Shown here in pieces: positions 33,251-46,945 of a stretch of 64,000 nucleotides of DNA. The DNA is from Nautilus pompilius. Taxonomy: Eukaryota > Mollusca > Cephalopoda > Nautilida > Nautilidae. The notes beneath the pieces are model-generated. The model was not told the DNA's origin. It searched no databases and was given only the letters and a program-made list of their open reading frames with translations. Location: contig JACATO010001432.1 of assembly GCA_018389105.1 (NCBI GenBank), positions 118,237 through 182,236 on the forward strand. Reading direction: 5' to 3'. Each line of letters starts with the position of its first letter. Position 1 is the first letter of the stretch. Made by a program: the position numbers and the translations under genes.

Positions 33251-34050
33251 TAAATATATTTTGTTCGAAAATTTCATTTGAGAATATATTTCTTTAACTT
33301 GTGCCATGCACAACGACATTTTTATTTTTGTTTGACAAATTTTATTTTACCGCTGACTCTAAAATTATATCCAAACGTGTAATAAAACTATAAAAAGAAC
33401 AAATAGAAATATATTTCTAAATGTAGTGTTATCAGGAAAAGGTTCCGTAACAATTCTGATTTATTGGATAGCGATATATTACGATAATTATGGATTTCTG
33501 AATACATCTTATAATTAAAAATTTAATAAAAGATTCTGCTGTACTTGTGAATGACATTTTAAGTTAAATGGATATCCGCACGAGATTTTGGAGACCTGTA
33601 TGCAAAGACCTACGAGAAGGCATCTAGATGTTTTCTATTTTTGGTATTTAAGATTTATCAGGAAATTCCGTGGGACGATGCTTCAGCGAATACTCTCCGA
33701 AAACCGTTCAGCACTTGCATTCCCTTTAGAGGGGCTGACAGCTGTGAAATTAATCCTAATTATAAATGTTGTTTAAAGTGACTTATCTGACCGTAAAAAG
33801 TGTACACATACATATATATAAATGGGCCGTGTATGGACTGACGTCTCGTCGCTACCGACACGGAAAACAGAGAGACGATAATTTGTGATGGAATAAGATT
33901 TAGAAAACTACGGAGGTCTTTCACGTCCGCATGAGATATTAGAAAGATTTGTCATTGATATTAAATGCCAAGTTTTTTTTTTGTTTTTGATGTTCTTCAG
34001 TTTCTTTGTTTCCCCACTCTCGAGTAGGTGTAAAAGAATCGCCAGTCGAA
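33251..34050. other. Intergenic, nothing recognised
   Basis: AT-rich with no repeat or coding signal I can support. Confidence 0.5.
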
Positions 34051-34059
34051 TTAGCTACT

Positions 34060-34133
34060 AAAAAAGTGAGAGAGAGAGAGGGGGGAGATGGAGAGATGGA
34101 GAGAGAGAGAGAGATGAAGAGAGATGGAGAGAG

Positions 34134-34179
<46 letters not shown>

Positions 34180-34199
34180 TGGGGGGAGAGAGAGATGAA

Positions 34200-34260
<61 letters not shown>

Positions 34261-34318
34261 ATGGAGAGAGAGAGAGATCGAGAGAGAGATGAGAGAGAGA
34301 GAGAGATGAAGAGAGATG

Positions 34319-34388
<70 letters not shown>

Positions 34389-34510
34389 TATCTCTCTGAC
34401 CTCGCTCTGGTTCTCTCTCGAGAGAGAGCTGTTAGTCTGAGCTCGCTCTCTCGCGCTCGCAGTCGCTCTCGCGACGCGCTCTCCTGTCGCTCTCTCTCTC
34501 TCTCGTTCTG
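34060..34510. repeat. GA-rich tract facing a CT-rich tract (imperfect palindrome)
   Basis: About 320 bp of (GA)n with GATG interruptions is followed by GACCTCGCTCTGG, then CT-rich DNA (34400-34505). The pattern can fold back or form triplex DNA. Long open frames of Arg-Glu or Ser-Leu on the two strands are products of the repeat. Confidence 0.9.
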
Positions 34511-37500
34511 CAAACTTACGTGCACTTCGTCTATGAAGCGAAAGTAAAGCGAAAGTAAAACCGGAGTTCTTGCAAATAATATTAAGGCGAGAATGAAAAA
34601 AAGGGTTGTTAAGATGGACTTTCAGATTAAATATTAATGAGACAAAAAGATTTTTTTTTAAAGAAAGAACAAAAGCAGCAAATTAGCAAATGATACTGTA
34701 CCATTTTTAAAGATCGGGAAGAAAAGTTTATCGTAAAGCGAAAACGTTTTGCTGATTATGGGTTATTTTCTTTCACTATTTATTATTAACTCTTTACCAG
34801 ATACACGTAAATATGCTAATTAGGTACTGCTAACCAATTTTAGATCTATCTGGAAAGAAATCTCACTGCAAAATCAACCCCGTAAATCCTTAGTAAATGA
34901 AATATGCTGTGATTTTATGGTTAAATAATAATAAAAAAAGTAACATCCTCAAGCAGACTCATTAAGACAGAATAAGCTCACTTTGACTCAACAGGTTTCT
35001 GATATCAATCACGTGGTTCTCTAGGTAGAAGGAAGAAACGGGTGGAGTGTCGGTCTAAAGTGGAATCCGTACCAAACTCTGCTATTCCGGATTCTGACCT
35101 GAGAACATCGCAGAGCGGAGATAATGAATTAGTTACGAAATTCTTGTTTTACGAGGTACTAGTTAAGTAAATGGAGCTGATTAAAAGCTGTAATGAATGC
35201 CCCGTGATAATTTCAGGGCATCATATAGAGGTTCCAGATGAATCACTGGCCACATCAGCTTAGGCGATGGGTTTCTCGGACCCAGAAGTTTAGTTTCTAA
35301 CTTAGATTGACCATGGTTACGGCAGTTCTGACAAAATGGCAGAGCCGAAACCCGAGGAAGAAGTTGGACATACGCTAGCGTTATAATTAAAGGGAAGTTT
35401 TGCGTCTCGCATCTTTTGCCACCCCCCTCCACTCCACCGAGTCCCCCCTGCCTCCAGGGATGCGTTTGATACCATTATTTGGGCGGAAGCTGAATCATCC
35501 CGGTCAGAATGATATCTGTCGCTGTCCTAACTGTAAAAAGTGAAGCGACGTGTTAAGGAATTTAAATGAAATAAAATTTTGTCAGTGTAGATTTTAATCA
35601 TCTATAGATAAACAGGCAAACTGCAAAAAAAAAAAAATAAGGAGTTAGGGTACGAAGAGTTCTACATTTGTTAATTCAACGATTCCTGGCCCTACGAAGG
35701 GCGAACGCTTTGTTAGACGTAGCATCTATTTCTGACGCAGACCCTATCAATGGGGTTGGTATTTGGAAAGTTGTGATTGGGTTATCGTGAGCTCACTTCT
35801 CTTCAAATCGACGAATATCTGAATTCAGTAACATTAGTGAATAACTAGTACCCGGAAAGACTGGACTTGATCATGCAGTTTTAAATTAATACATTAATAA
35901 AATCAACTGTTTTAGATCGTAGTATTGTTAATAATCGTTGGAAATCTGCCCACGTAATATTAATTAACTAAAGTCGGTATAACCTATTTATTTTAAATAA
36001 TTATTCAATGCCGGTAATATAAATCCAAAGATAATAACCTTGGAAACGATTGGACATCCAATAAATCTATTCAGCGGTTAGTAAACATAAAGCTAGAGAA
36101 AGTGAAAAACAAGAATTAACTTTGAGAAAGTCCCTTAGCCAACGATATTAAGACTGATATCCGCATACTAACTCTAACAGAAAGGGAACTGATAAATCTG
36201 GACCTATCAGAACCCCGGTGTTAAAGTCCACGGTGTCTAGGTTTATCATCGATGAGAGCCGAACATCCCGTGGTTGGTTACTTCTGTGGTGATTTTTACC
36301 CTATGTAAAATGTATGGCACAAAAGATGAAGGAGTCGCCTAGGGAAAACTAATGCAATGCACGGGAAGTATAATCTCCGATAATTTGAAGTTAGTGAAAT
36401 ATAATAAACATGCTGCTTCTGATCATTGGTCTCGAAGAATATTGAATGCCAAGAATTCAATTTCTTGGCAAATCTTCAGCTAATTTTTGGTTAATTCACA
36501 ACCGAAGAAAGTCGTGTTTCCAATGAGCGGAAAGCCGAGAATGTTATCTCACTTTGAAACCGCAAAATAACTTTTTATGACTTAGTCAGTAAATACCAGT
36601 TATTTTGATTCCATAAATATAAACGATTCTAGAAGCCACTATTGAATGCTTCTCGTCTAATTAATGTAGTATTTCATTAAGAGATTTGTCAAAATGAGGT
36701 TGAGTCCGTGAAGTCTCGCCTAACAAATCTCAGATATCCGGAAGATTTATCCGGTGATGGGGCACACGTGGCTGCTTATTTAGACCTCGGTAACTGACAC
36801 CAGGTGGTTTCTTCTGACGATGGCTGCCCTATCTTCCGAAGGTGGAATACAGAGTCGAAGAAAAGGAAGAGAATTTGGACAAAACTCAGCATAAAAGGCA
36901 AATATATAAAGTTAAGGAAGTAGAAAAAAATATGTGACATTTTGAATAAAGATGGAGAACTTATTAGAAAACAGACAGCCGTGATATTAACAGTTCATCT
37001 GTAGTTTGACACGGTTTTGTTTTTGGTCCACTACTGTTTTTGTTATATGCATGGTACTGATAGCATAGCAGCCGTTAATATTAATAAGTTTTCAGATTAT
37101 GTAAAGTTTTAATGCCCGAAAGATTTAAAAAAAAAAATCCAAATAAATCCAGATAGTTTATTAGTCCAGTAATTTCAGCGGAAACATTAGTTTAATGCAA
37201 GAAAGTGGAATATCATCCGATCAGACAATGATAGAGCCATTTACAATCCTTATTATATATATATGATACTGAAAGATTCAGCAGGCACTAAGCAATATAA
37301 ATGCGGTGCATCTAATCTTGAAGCATCTTTTACACAGTAGAGTAGTCACAACCAGACCGTTATCCTCCCTTCATGAAGTAAGAGAGAAACGTTTGTGGCA
37401 AACACAAAAGACAATCTTCAACTTCCGGACTCTTTATATGGGAATGTTTCCAGAGTGTCAACTCGCTTGCAGGCTCGTGACCAGTCTTAACTCGAAGGAT

Positions 37501-39600
37501 ACTCTTTTGGGGTGAACTTCTTCATCGCTCGCCGTTCGCATGATATCAGGTGACCGTTCGAGGAGCCAAACGATTACAGTCGATGATATAAACCCACCCA
37601 ATCAGTGTTAACACGTCAACCTCTGGATTTTCTTCCAATGACCGTGTAAAAAAAATAATAACTCCAGTTCAACCAAAGTAAATTGTAAAGAGAAAATAAA
37701 CCAACCCAGACGTTTCTTTCATATTAACTTAATTTGCATTTTCCCTAGAGCAGAATCCTTTTTTCTTTCTTTCTGATAGCCAGCTAACTTTTATTTTTCC
37801 CATTTAAGTTTGTTTTTTTTATTATTATTCAAAGGCCGCACGATGACTGAACCCTTTGCTCGGCCCCTATCGGCTTTTAAATCTCTACTACATCAAACGT
37901 TTGGCTTTCATAAAACTCGGAACCACCTGTTGAGAATTAATTCTTCTCAATTATCACTGCGTTATTTCAGCGGGAGATTTATAGAATGTCGACAAAATCT
38001 GTATTTTCTCTCATTTCTACGGTTCTTTTAAGCTAAAGAAAATGGTCTGTAAATGTCGTTAGATTTATGTAAAGACTGATTATTCTAAAATGAAATGAAG
38101 GGGCTTTCTTTACTCAGTAGCAACTACTAAACAAAAACACCCAATCGCATTGATTAAGACAAGAAATTTTAATCTTGAACTGGAGATATATTTATGCATT
38201 TCTGAAATAGGGAAATATCACTCTGTGTACATCACCTGGAGCTACAACTTTCAGGAAAGATTTAAAAAATCCTTCAAAACAGTTGTCTTGAAAAATGGAG
38301 TATCATCTTTAATTTTTCTCTTTCCTCTGCTAATAAATAACGAGGGATGTCTCGGGCACAATAAGAGCACAACCTCAGCCAAAGGTCTAGCATATCCTAG
38401 AATTTTCTAATTTTGTTAGACCCGCTTAATTTGCATAAAAATTTTGCGTTAACATAATCAGTGCATCCGTACCGCTTGATTTGAATGGTTAACAGTTTTA
38501 AAATTTCTAAAGTGAGGCTGCCTCTAGACCATCATTTGCTCTTTTCAAGAAATTAGAATTATTCTACCTGAGCAGCCAAAACTCATTTCATTGTTTAATT
38601 AAAATTTGAACTCAGAAGTGCTGCGATTTTTCTTTTACCGAGCTCATAGAGAAAAAGAAATAGTATGGATTAACGTATAACAAAACATAATCCGACCAAC
38701 TGCAGTAATTCCTTTGTTATAGCTCAATACTATAACTTTCTCTTATGTACTCTAGACGGAAGCATCTCAAGAATGGCGACGTGTTGTTTTTTTAGTAAAT
38801 ACGTAAGGAAATTCAATTTTACTAAATTGCTTCTTGTAAGTAGATGCTAAAGTGTATCACCTTATTTTCTACCCAGTGAATTTCCCACCACGGTGGTCTA
38901 ACGAGTGGAGAGGTAGAAGATTGTCGCGACGCGAAATTCTTTGGGAAGCTTAAGACTTGCAATGGAGTTAAACCATCTCAGCATCGACGTGAACCAATAG
39001 ACGTATCCTAATAATCCGCTTGATGGTGATTCGACAGTCTTTTTCCTAAATAAAATTTATCGATTAAATACCGACATTACATCTACTCGCCGAGACAACG
39101 AATACCTGACGTCTGGTTTATCTCAACAAAGTACAGCATCTCCCCCTGATAACGTCTGCTTTGATCTGGCAGAAACAAAAGACGATATAAAATAACCCTC
39201 TACACCTAATTCTCTGGATTAAAAGAAACTATTTGAAGCTAATACTGTTTCAATTCTACTACACATCTTTCCGAAGTCACTTGTAGAACCAAACACTACA
39301 GCCGACAAGTCAGGAGGCTAAGATCGCATTATCCCCGTTCTTCTGTCGGATTCTGTTAGGTATTTCACAAGAAGGGGAGATAAATGCTTCGGATTACACT
39401 ATGCAACAAATTTCAACCTTTTGTTTTCCGCATACGTATAATCAGGTGTTTCTCGTTCATTTTTACACCCTGATTTCAATGGTACCATCCGTTTTTCTCC
39501 AGCACGTCTAGATCCTTTGTTATTGCATGTTAAATAGTTCAAAGAATAAATACCTCAAAGATTTTCATAATGTGTCCCACCAAGTAAAAGTCAAGATTTT
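34511..39600. other. Intergenic, no gene recognised
   Basis: About 5 kb of unique-looking DNA. Short open frames at 35181-35432, 37306-37515, 37810-38031 and 38150-38410 show no domain, signal or splice support. Confidence 0.45.
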
Positions 39601-39603
39601 ATA

Positions 39604-41370
39604 CTACTTATCAGTGAAAAACATTTCGTACATTGTCATGAATGGTTCGATCACTTCCGGCATCAGCTTATTCAGAAACTTTCTTCTGCTTGAAATGTGT
39701 TGTACTACGAGAGTGTTTCTTGTAGCTTGCACTCGATTCTCTCTGAAAAAAAACCAGCAAACATCTCCCATCATAGCTGAATTATATCTGCCTTGATATC
39801 GCTGCTCCATGTAGGAAATTTTCTGATGAAAACGTTCTCCGTGTTCATCACTAACGTTTCCCATATTCTTGGGAAAGAAGTCCAAGTGTGAATATAAAAA
39901 ATGCATTTTAAGTGACATGCGACAACCCATCACATGGTAATCTTCAATAAGTTTGGTGGCTAGCTCTATATAGTTTTCTCTCTTCTTATTGCCTAGGAAA
40001 CCAGTGACAACTGCTTTGAATGATTGCCAAGCATTAAGTTCCAATTCAGTCAACTGCTTCTCAAACTCTGGATCATTAAGAGTTTTTCTGATTTGAGGCC
40101 CAATGAGAATCCCTTCTTTCAGTTTGGCATCACTCAGGTTTGGAAATTTTGTTCTGTGGTACTTAAACACATCACCTTCCTTGTTCATAGCCTTCACAAA
40201 ATTCTTCATTAGACCTAATTTGATGGCGGTAGAAGAATTTTTTCAGGAATTAGCAATGGTTGGTACATTACACTGCTTTCACGGGGTACATATCTCTCTC
40301 TTCTTGGCCATTCTTTCTTTTGGTAATGCTGCCAAAGGAAGCAGCAATACTCTGTAAAACCACTTTGTATTCCAGTAAGTAAGCCAATCACCTTTAAATC
40401 CCCACATATGCTCAATTGTGCTCACTGTATTTGATGGCATTGAGTAGAGTTTCCATGGATTTGTATCACTCTTTCATTCCAGTTGCATGGGTCACTGGGA
40501 CAGAAGGATTAATATTGCCATTGTGCAGCAAAACTGCCTCGAGACTGAGCTTTGAAGAATAAATAAACAGCCGCCACTCATCCGGGTTATGATAATAACC
40601 CAGTTCATTCATCAAACCATTGATATCTGTACAATAACAAAGATTTCCTTGGTTTCAAAAAAGCTGGCCATTTTTTCACCGCGATTCCTGTAAACTGAGA
40701 TCAGTGTGCCAGTTGCCAACAAGTTCCTTTGCCGCAGCCTTGAACCAAGCAATTCTTAATTATCCTTGGTTAGTTTTAGATCAAGTCATTGAGTTCAGAT
40801 TGTGTTATCAAATGTGGGTAGTTCTCCTTCCGGTTCTGAATTACTGCCAACTTCAAGAAGATCCTCATAGTTAGGGAGTGGTATTGGAACGGGTAGCTCA
40901 TCACTGTCAGGAACAGGCGTTATAGCAGAGTGGATGTCAGGGTATTCTATTTTGTGCTTGTTCTTTGTTGAATACCCAGATATCTTCGTCATACAAAAGT
41001 AACAGTCTGTTGAGTGATCCTTAGGCTCTCTCCAAACCATTGGAATTGTAAAGGGCATTATCCAGTGCCTTTCATCCAATTTGTGAGACCAGAATAGCAA
41101 GTATTGCAATTTATATGAGGCGGCCAACTTTTGTCCTGGTCGCCAAGCTTGACTTTGAAGTAGGAATGGTAATGCAACTTTGACCAGATCTGTAATTATT
41201 CTCTGCTGTGATTTTTTTGCTAAATTTGCCGCAAACATAACAAAAACTATTTGGATTATTCGCACAACTCGTCTGGATGCCACGGTAAGGGGCAAAGAAT
41301 CTGTCATGTGGTAGGTACTGACTAGTTTATTGTCCTCAATTATGTTGTAAATACCACATTCATTTGACAA
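39604..41370 (-). pseudogene. Transposase-like ORF family (DCYFC ... DEHGERFHQ), copy 1, broken
   Basis: On the - strand 41370-40795 reads AANLAKKSQQR ... MVWREPKDHSTDCYFCMTK ... ELPVPIPLPNY. A decayed stretch follows (about 40790-40420) that still shows DEWRLFIYSSKLSLEAVLLHN, then 40415-40215 (CGDLKVIGLLTGIQSG) and 40209-39604 (MKNFVKAMNKEGDVFKYHRT ... MSLKMHFLYSHLDFFP ... VSDEHGERFHQ ... RYQGRYNSAMMGD). Frameshifts and stops separate the blocks. From memory this belongs to a family of uncharacterised multi-copy animal proteins. Its D ... D ... E spacing and Cys pair suggest, but do not prove, a DDE-type transposase. A second copy is at 53050-54246. Confidence 0.7.
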
Positions 41371-44300
41371 GCCCCTTACATCCGAGTTGATATCAACATA
41401 TTTTTTACAGATGTTTCATCGTTTTTGTACACTTTTCTGAAGTTGGGCCCTCGAACTTTATTTCAGCACTTCATAGGGAGTATCGACGCACCAACCCATC
41501 CTTCCAGATAAACTGTAGCCACACATGACCAGCAGCAGCAGCTGATCCTGCGACCACTGCATACAGCACATGCGCCTGCGCACCTGCAGTTCACAACGGT
41601 CTTGGCTATCCTGTTTTTCTCTGAATGTCTTATATCTCTAATATGCACTTCTGAATTCTAGTCCTTTGGCGGTCCTCTCCCTGCAATAATAATCTCTGGG
41701 CAGATTGCATTTTGAATAAATACCATAAAAAAGAAGTTTTTTTTTGCCGATGGTTGAAAAATAGAGTTACACTTATTTTTTTAAAAAAATAGTCTTTTTC
41801 CGTATTGCTGCAGAAGTGTATGAAACAGTGTTTGATTTCCGACCGCTAGATGAAGATCAGAGAAGTTGTGCAGAACTCTGTCCATAATAAAATATTTGAA
41901 GTGTATATTTCTTGGGAGAAAAGGGATTGGATTACAAAGACACTACTTCATAAATTCTTCAGGTCATCAATGTACTGCTCTCGAAAGAGAGTTTCAAACT
42001 AAATTTTTAAAAGACAGAGTCAGTTTAATTAGAGTATGCTTGATTTTAGACATAAAATAAAACAGTATGCATCAGATTTTGTTTTTTAGATTGACAGTTA
42101 TTAATTATCATAATCTCTGGATAGCATCTCATTTTTATCAGGTGGACGAAATAAATGCTTAAAATACTGAACAACTTAAAGGGGCAAGATTTCAAACAAC
42201 CTAAACAGATGATGTAAACATCTTCAAGTACACGAAAAATATAAATTATGGTCTTGTTATTAGCGTAGAATAATTTCAGATCTGTTTAGTTTTGAGAATC
42301 GCGAAGTATCGTTAATTTCAGCAGTCTCCCAAGGGTTATCAGAGATTTCGAAGGATGCGCGATTCGACTTTGTTCTACGTGTGTAGCTGACACAGGCTGA
42401 GCGCTCTTCTGTCAGGGTTGGATACTTGCACATGACCTCTCCATCACCGGGGCAAACCGGAAAATGAGAAATGGAACTTACTGATCATGCCAGCAGGCAT
42501 CGTGACATGATGTTCATCTCCGAAAATACTTTTATTATCTAAAACCGATCAGTTCACAAACGATATCCATCCTCAGTTAAAAGTACAAATCGAATTTTGT
42601 TTTAATGTCGTGTTTCGATTCATATTTGAGTAGATTGGCCTACCGTTTGTTTTTTTAATTAACAGATTTTGAAGATATACTTACGATTTGGTTTCTTCTA
42701 TACCACGATTAGGTATCGGGGAAATTCTTGATTGCCCACAAACGTTCTTGTACTCTTATTTGGAGACTCCAACTAGAATTTCTGCCTCTTGAAGAGAAAA
42801 ATGATGTCAAGGCTTCGGGGTAAACAGGAGACAGCAGTTTGGGATCTTAACAACAGGTGGTGTCGCCTATTATAAGTATGCATGTACAACAGTGACAACA
42901 CAGATAGGTAATTAATAGAGCTGTTGCACTATATCTTGGCATGCATGATGAAAGAAACAAGAAATCTCCGCAGCATTACCCACGTCATTGATTACTTTCG
43001 CTTTTAGTCCGCACCGATCTTTTCAAAAACGTAGTTACCTGGAATATCGTTTCATGTCTCGAGTTCTGTGCCGCAGTCTGACTTGTTTGAGGTTTCCTTG
43101 ACCCGCCGAAACGTTACTGGGGCAATTGCGTCTAGTGATGGTGGATCCGCCAAGGAAAAGACCTGTCTCTTATAACCGCAACCTGTGCATGGACCCTGAA
43201 TGCCAAAAAACTGGGAACATTATTTTTGAGCCCTCCCCCCGGTTTTAACGATCATCCGGTCGTTATTATACAAATGATCATGGCAGAAGACAGCGGATCT
43301 CTCTCCGTGCAACACACCCGCCTTTGCTTAGTCTTTGCTAAACTGGCGTAGGAAGTGGCGAGGGTAAAAATCCACTTGTGAAAAGCAGGCCTGCCTCCGT
43401 TAAAGATCACACCTCCAAATCTCTCACCTTACCCGGAAATGGTTACAAGAATTACTCGATGTGGCCTCAAAATTTTTTTTTTTTTTTAATATTATTTAAC
43501 GATTTAGATTTTAACCTGAAGATTTCTAGGAACGGTTTACCACACGGCCGGGGTCTCGCTAATACTTTTTCTTCTGCACAGTTAAGAGTTTAATTTAAAA
43601 TCTGAAGACCTTTGACATCCCCACTTATCGATAGGCTGACATCGGCTGCTGCCTATACCTCGAGGTGAGCCGCAGATGAAACTGTTAGGTACACACGTGA
43701 TCTTACAAGCCTCAATTTCTCATCTTCTCTCGGTTTTCGATCTGAGGCGTTTGGTCGGAGAGGAATAGAATTCACAACATCCCAAGGTATATACATTTCG
43801 TTTTCTTTGCCCGTCTATGCGCTGACTGCCACTCTGTTTTGCTTAAGACCCGTTCACGATCTTCCACATTTAAGCTTAATTAACAATGAAAATGTTATTT
43901 CAGAAAGGTTTCACAGAGTTCCCCCTTTATTCCTCTTCTCAAGACCGACGTCTAACTGAAGAACCCGAGAAGCTCATTCAGCTGTTTCTTCCTTAGCAGT
44001 CTAGACAGACGCACCGCGGTAGTCAGGTAGTTAGCGTACTTCGCTGTTAAGGTGGTGAGAGCTCGACTACGAATCCATATCGGTTTGGCCTACCTGCACG
44101 CAGAATCTTCACGATCTTCTTAACCAGCAGCGTGGCTTTTATCCGGGTTACTACGGTTTCCCTCCACCCTTGAGTATAAAGTTAGTTAGAGTAGGGAGCT
44201 TCAATAGGTTTATTCATCTACACAAATTATCACAAAAGGCTAATTTATCTAAGAGACTATGCATATTAAATGATTTGAAAATTTTCTGTCAAGGTTCAAG

Positions 44301-45390
44301 GCAAATGTTTTTTTTTTTTAATAAAAAGAACATTCTTTAATCCCCGAAGTAAAAGATTTATTTTCCCTTAAAATTTTGATTTAAAACGGAAAATGCAAAA
44401 AAAAAACAAAAACAAAAACACCGTGAACCCTACATTTTACGCTTGTGGGGGTACAGTCGGCCATTGTTGATGTCAAAGCCACTAATTGCGCTGAGTATTT
44501 TTCCTTTTCGGATGTACACAGATGCTTATTATCATTATAAACCAAGTTACAAACGAGTGACAGGAGTTGGGCTGACATAACGAAAGAAGAAGGAAACGAA
44601 AGTAGAGACACATAAAAAACAAGACAAACCATCTGGCAAAGGATCCAAGCGGGCACCTTTAAGAAATAAAATATCTAGATGGCGCCAGAAAGGGTAATTA
44701 GCGAGGGATGAATAGTGACGTGGGTAAAGCCTTGTACGCTATTATCAAAATTAATATTATTATCAATGCGTAAGTAGAAGAGAATTTAGAAATAGAATAA
44801 ATATTAATAGTAAATAGAAAATATGTAAATATAAAAGAGATTTCAACATCAGAATCACTTTTATTTTGGGTGGAGGAGAAAGAGAAATTCAGGCTCTTCT
44901 TGGCGCAAGCTGGCGTCATCCACATCTCTGATGCTAGAGAGTTTTCTCCACAGCAACTTGCTAGCCTAACACATGGTGCTAATTTCGCTACCCGTCGCTG
45001 ACGCCCAGTGACTGACTGAAACAGCTCTCCACTTAAATGGCTATCACCCCGTGGTTCCCGAATGACGATGGCTTTTCTTGGTTCTTTATATACACAAATC
45101 ATTTCATTTTCACCTCTATTTTGTTTAAGCGCAATTGGTAATGTTTAGTTTGCGAATTATCTTGTTTATTATGATGGTTGGTATTTTTAGTTGGTAAACA
45201 CTGCGAGTTTCAAATATTCAAGTTTCTTTTAAGTTGATCGCCGTTTGCTACTGCCATGTGTGCACGCGTAGAATTCAGGTGTTATCTGCCATGCCTTTAT
45301 GACAAGCAGGGAAAACAACTGATATTTCGACACTGACCCAAACTAAACTGATTATTTCAATTTAAAGAAAAAAATTTTTTTATTTACTGA
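41371..45390. other. Intergenic, no gene recognised
   Basis: Holds a SINE at about 44005-44185 and poly-T/poly-A tracts. Open frames at 44381-44656 and 44698-45102 (-) have no family features. Confidence 0.45.
44005..44185 (+). mobile_element. tRNA-derived SINE (forward)
   Basis: CGCGGTAGTCAGGTAGTTAGC (A-box region) is followed by CTCGACTACGAATCC (B-box region), then GGGTTACTACGGTTTCCCTCC, matching the cctccca-type 3' part of the other copies. Confidence 0.6.
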
Positions 45391-46945
45391 GAGAGAGAAA
45401 GAGAGGACGTCATTACATAGGGAGGACATCATTACATGGAGAGGACGTCATTACATAGAGAGAGGGCGTTTTTACATAGAGAGGGCGTCATTATATATAG
45501 AGAGGGCGTCACTAAATAGAGAGGACATTATTACATAGAGAGAGGGCGTTATTACACAGAGATACAGCGTTATTAAATAGAGAGGACATCATTACATAGA
45601 GAGGACGTTTTTACACAGAGAGGACGTCATTATATATAGAGAGGGCGTCATTAAATAGAGAGGACATCATTACATAGAGAGAGGGCGTCATTACATAGAG
45701 ATAGGGCGTTATTACACAGAGATACAGCGTTATTAAATAGAGAGGACATCATTACATAGAGAGAGGACATCATTAAATAGTGAGGACGTTTTTACACAGA
45801 GAGGACATCATTACACAGAGAGGACATCATTACATAGAGAGGGCGTCATTAAATAGAGAGGACGTTTTTACATAGAGAGGACGTCATTATATATAGAGAG
45901 GGCGTTATTAAATAGAGAGGACATCATTACATAGAGAGGACGTTTTTACACAGAGAGGACGTCATTATATATAGAGAGGGCGTCATTAAATAGAGAGGAC
46001 GTTTTTACACAGAGAGGACGTCATTAAGTAGAGGACATCATTACATAGAGAGAGGGCGTCATTACATAGAGAGAGGGCGTTATTACACAGAGATACAGCG
46101 TTATTAAATAGAGAGGACATCATTAATAGAGAGGACGTTTTTACACAGAGAGGACGTAATTATATATAGAGAGGGCGTCATTAAATAGAGACGACATTAT
46201 TACATAGAGAGAGGGCGTTATTAAATAGAGAGGACATCATTATATATAGAGAGGGCGTTTTTACACAGAGAGGACGTCATTATATATAGAGAGGGCGTTA
46301 TTAAATAGAGACGACATTATTACATAGAGAGAGGGCGTTATTACATAGAGAGGACATCATTACATAGAGAGAGGGCGTCATTAAATAGAGAGGACGTTTT
46401 TACACAGAGAGGACGTCATTATATATAGAGCGGGCGTCATTAAAAGAGAGGACATTATTACATAGAGAGAGGGCGTTATTAAATAGAAAGGACATCATTA
46501 CATAGAGAGGGCGTCATTAAATAGAGAGGACATTATTACACAGAGAGAGGTTGTCATTACATAGAGAGGACGTCATTAAATAGAGAGGACATTATTACAT
46601 AGAGAGAGGGCGTTTTTACACAGAGAGGACGTCATTATATATAGAGAGGGCGTCATTAAATAGAGAGGACATCATTACATAGAAAGAGGACATCATTAAA
46701 TAGAGAGGACGTTTTTACACAGAGAGGACGTCATTATATATAGAGAGGGCGTTATTACACAGAGAGGACATTATTACACAGAGAGAGGTTGTCATTACAT
46801 AGAGAGAGGGTGTCATTAAATAGAGAGGACATTATTACACAGAGAGGACATTATTACACAGAGAGAGGTTGTCATTACATAGAGAGTGGGTGTCATTTCA
46901 TAGAAAGAGAGATGGGGAGAGATGATGTCAGCACAGAGAGAGATG
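45391..46945. repeat. 1.5-kb GAGGACGTCATTACATAGA minisatellite
   Basis: Dozens of units of roughly 19-22 bp, GAGAGGACGTCATTACATA with variants GGGCGTCATTAAATA, GGACATCATTACATA, GGACGTTTTTACACA and GGCGTCATTATATATA. Variants recur in blocks, so a higher-order unit of several basic units was amplified. There is no flanking terminal repeat. Confidence 0.95.

Noticed and set aside
34006..34525. Long Arg-Glu and Ser-Leu frames on opposite strands
   Set aside because: Products of (GA)n/(CT)n simple repeat; no unique coding sequence.
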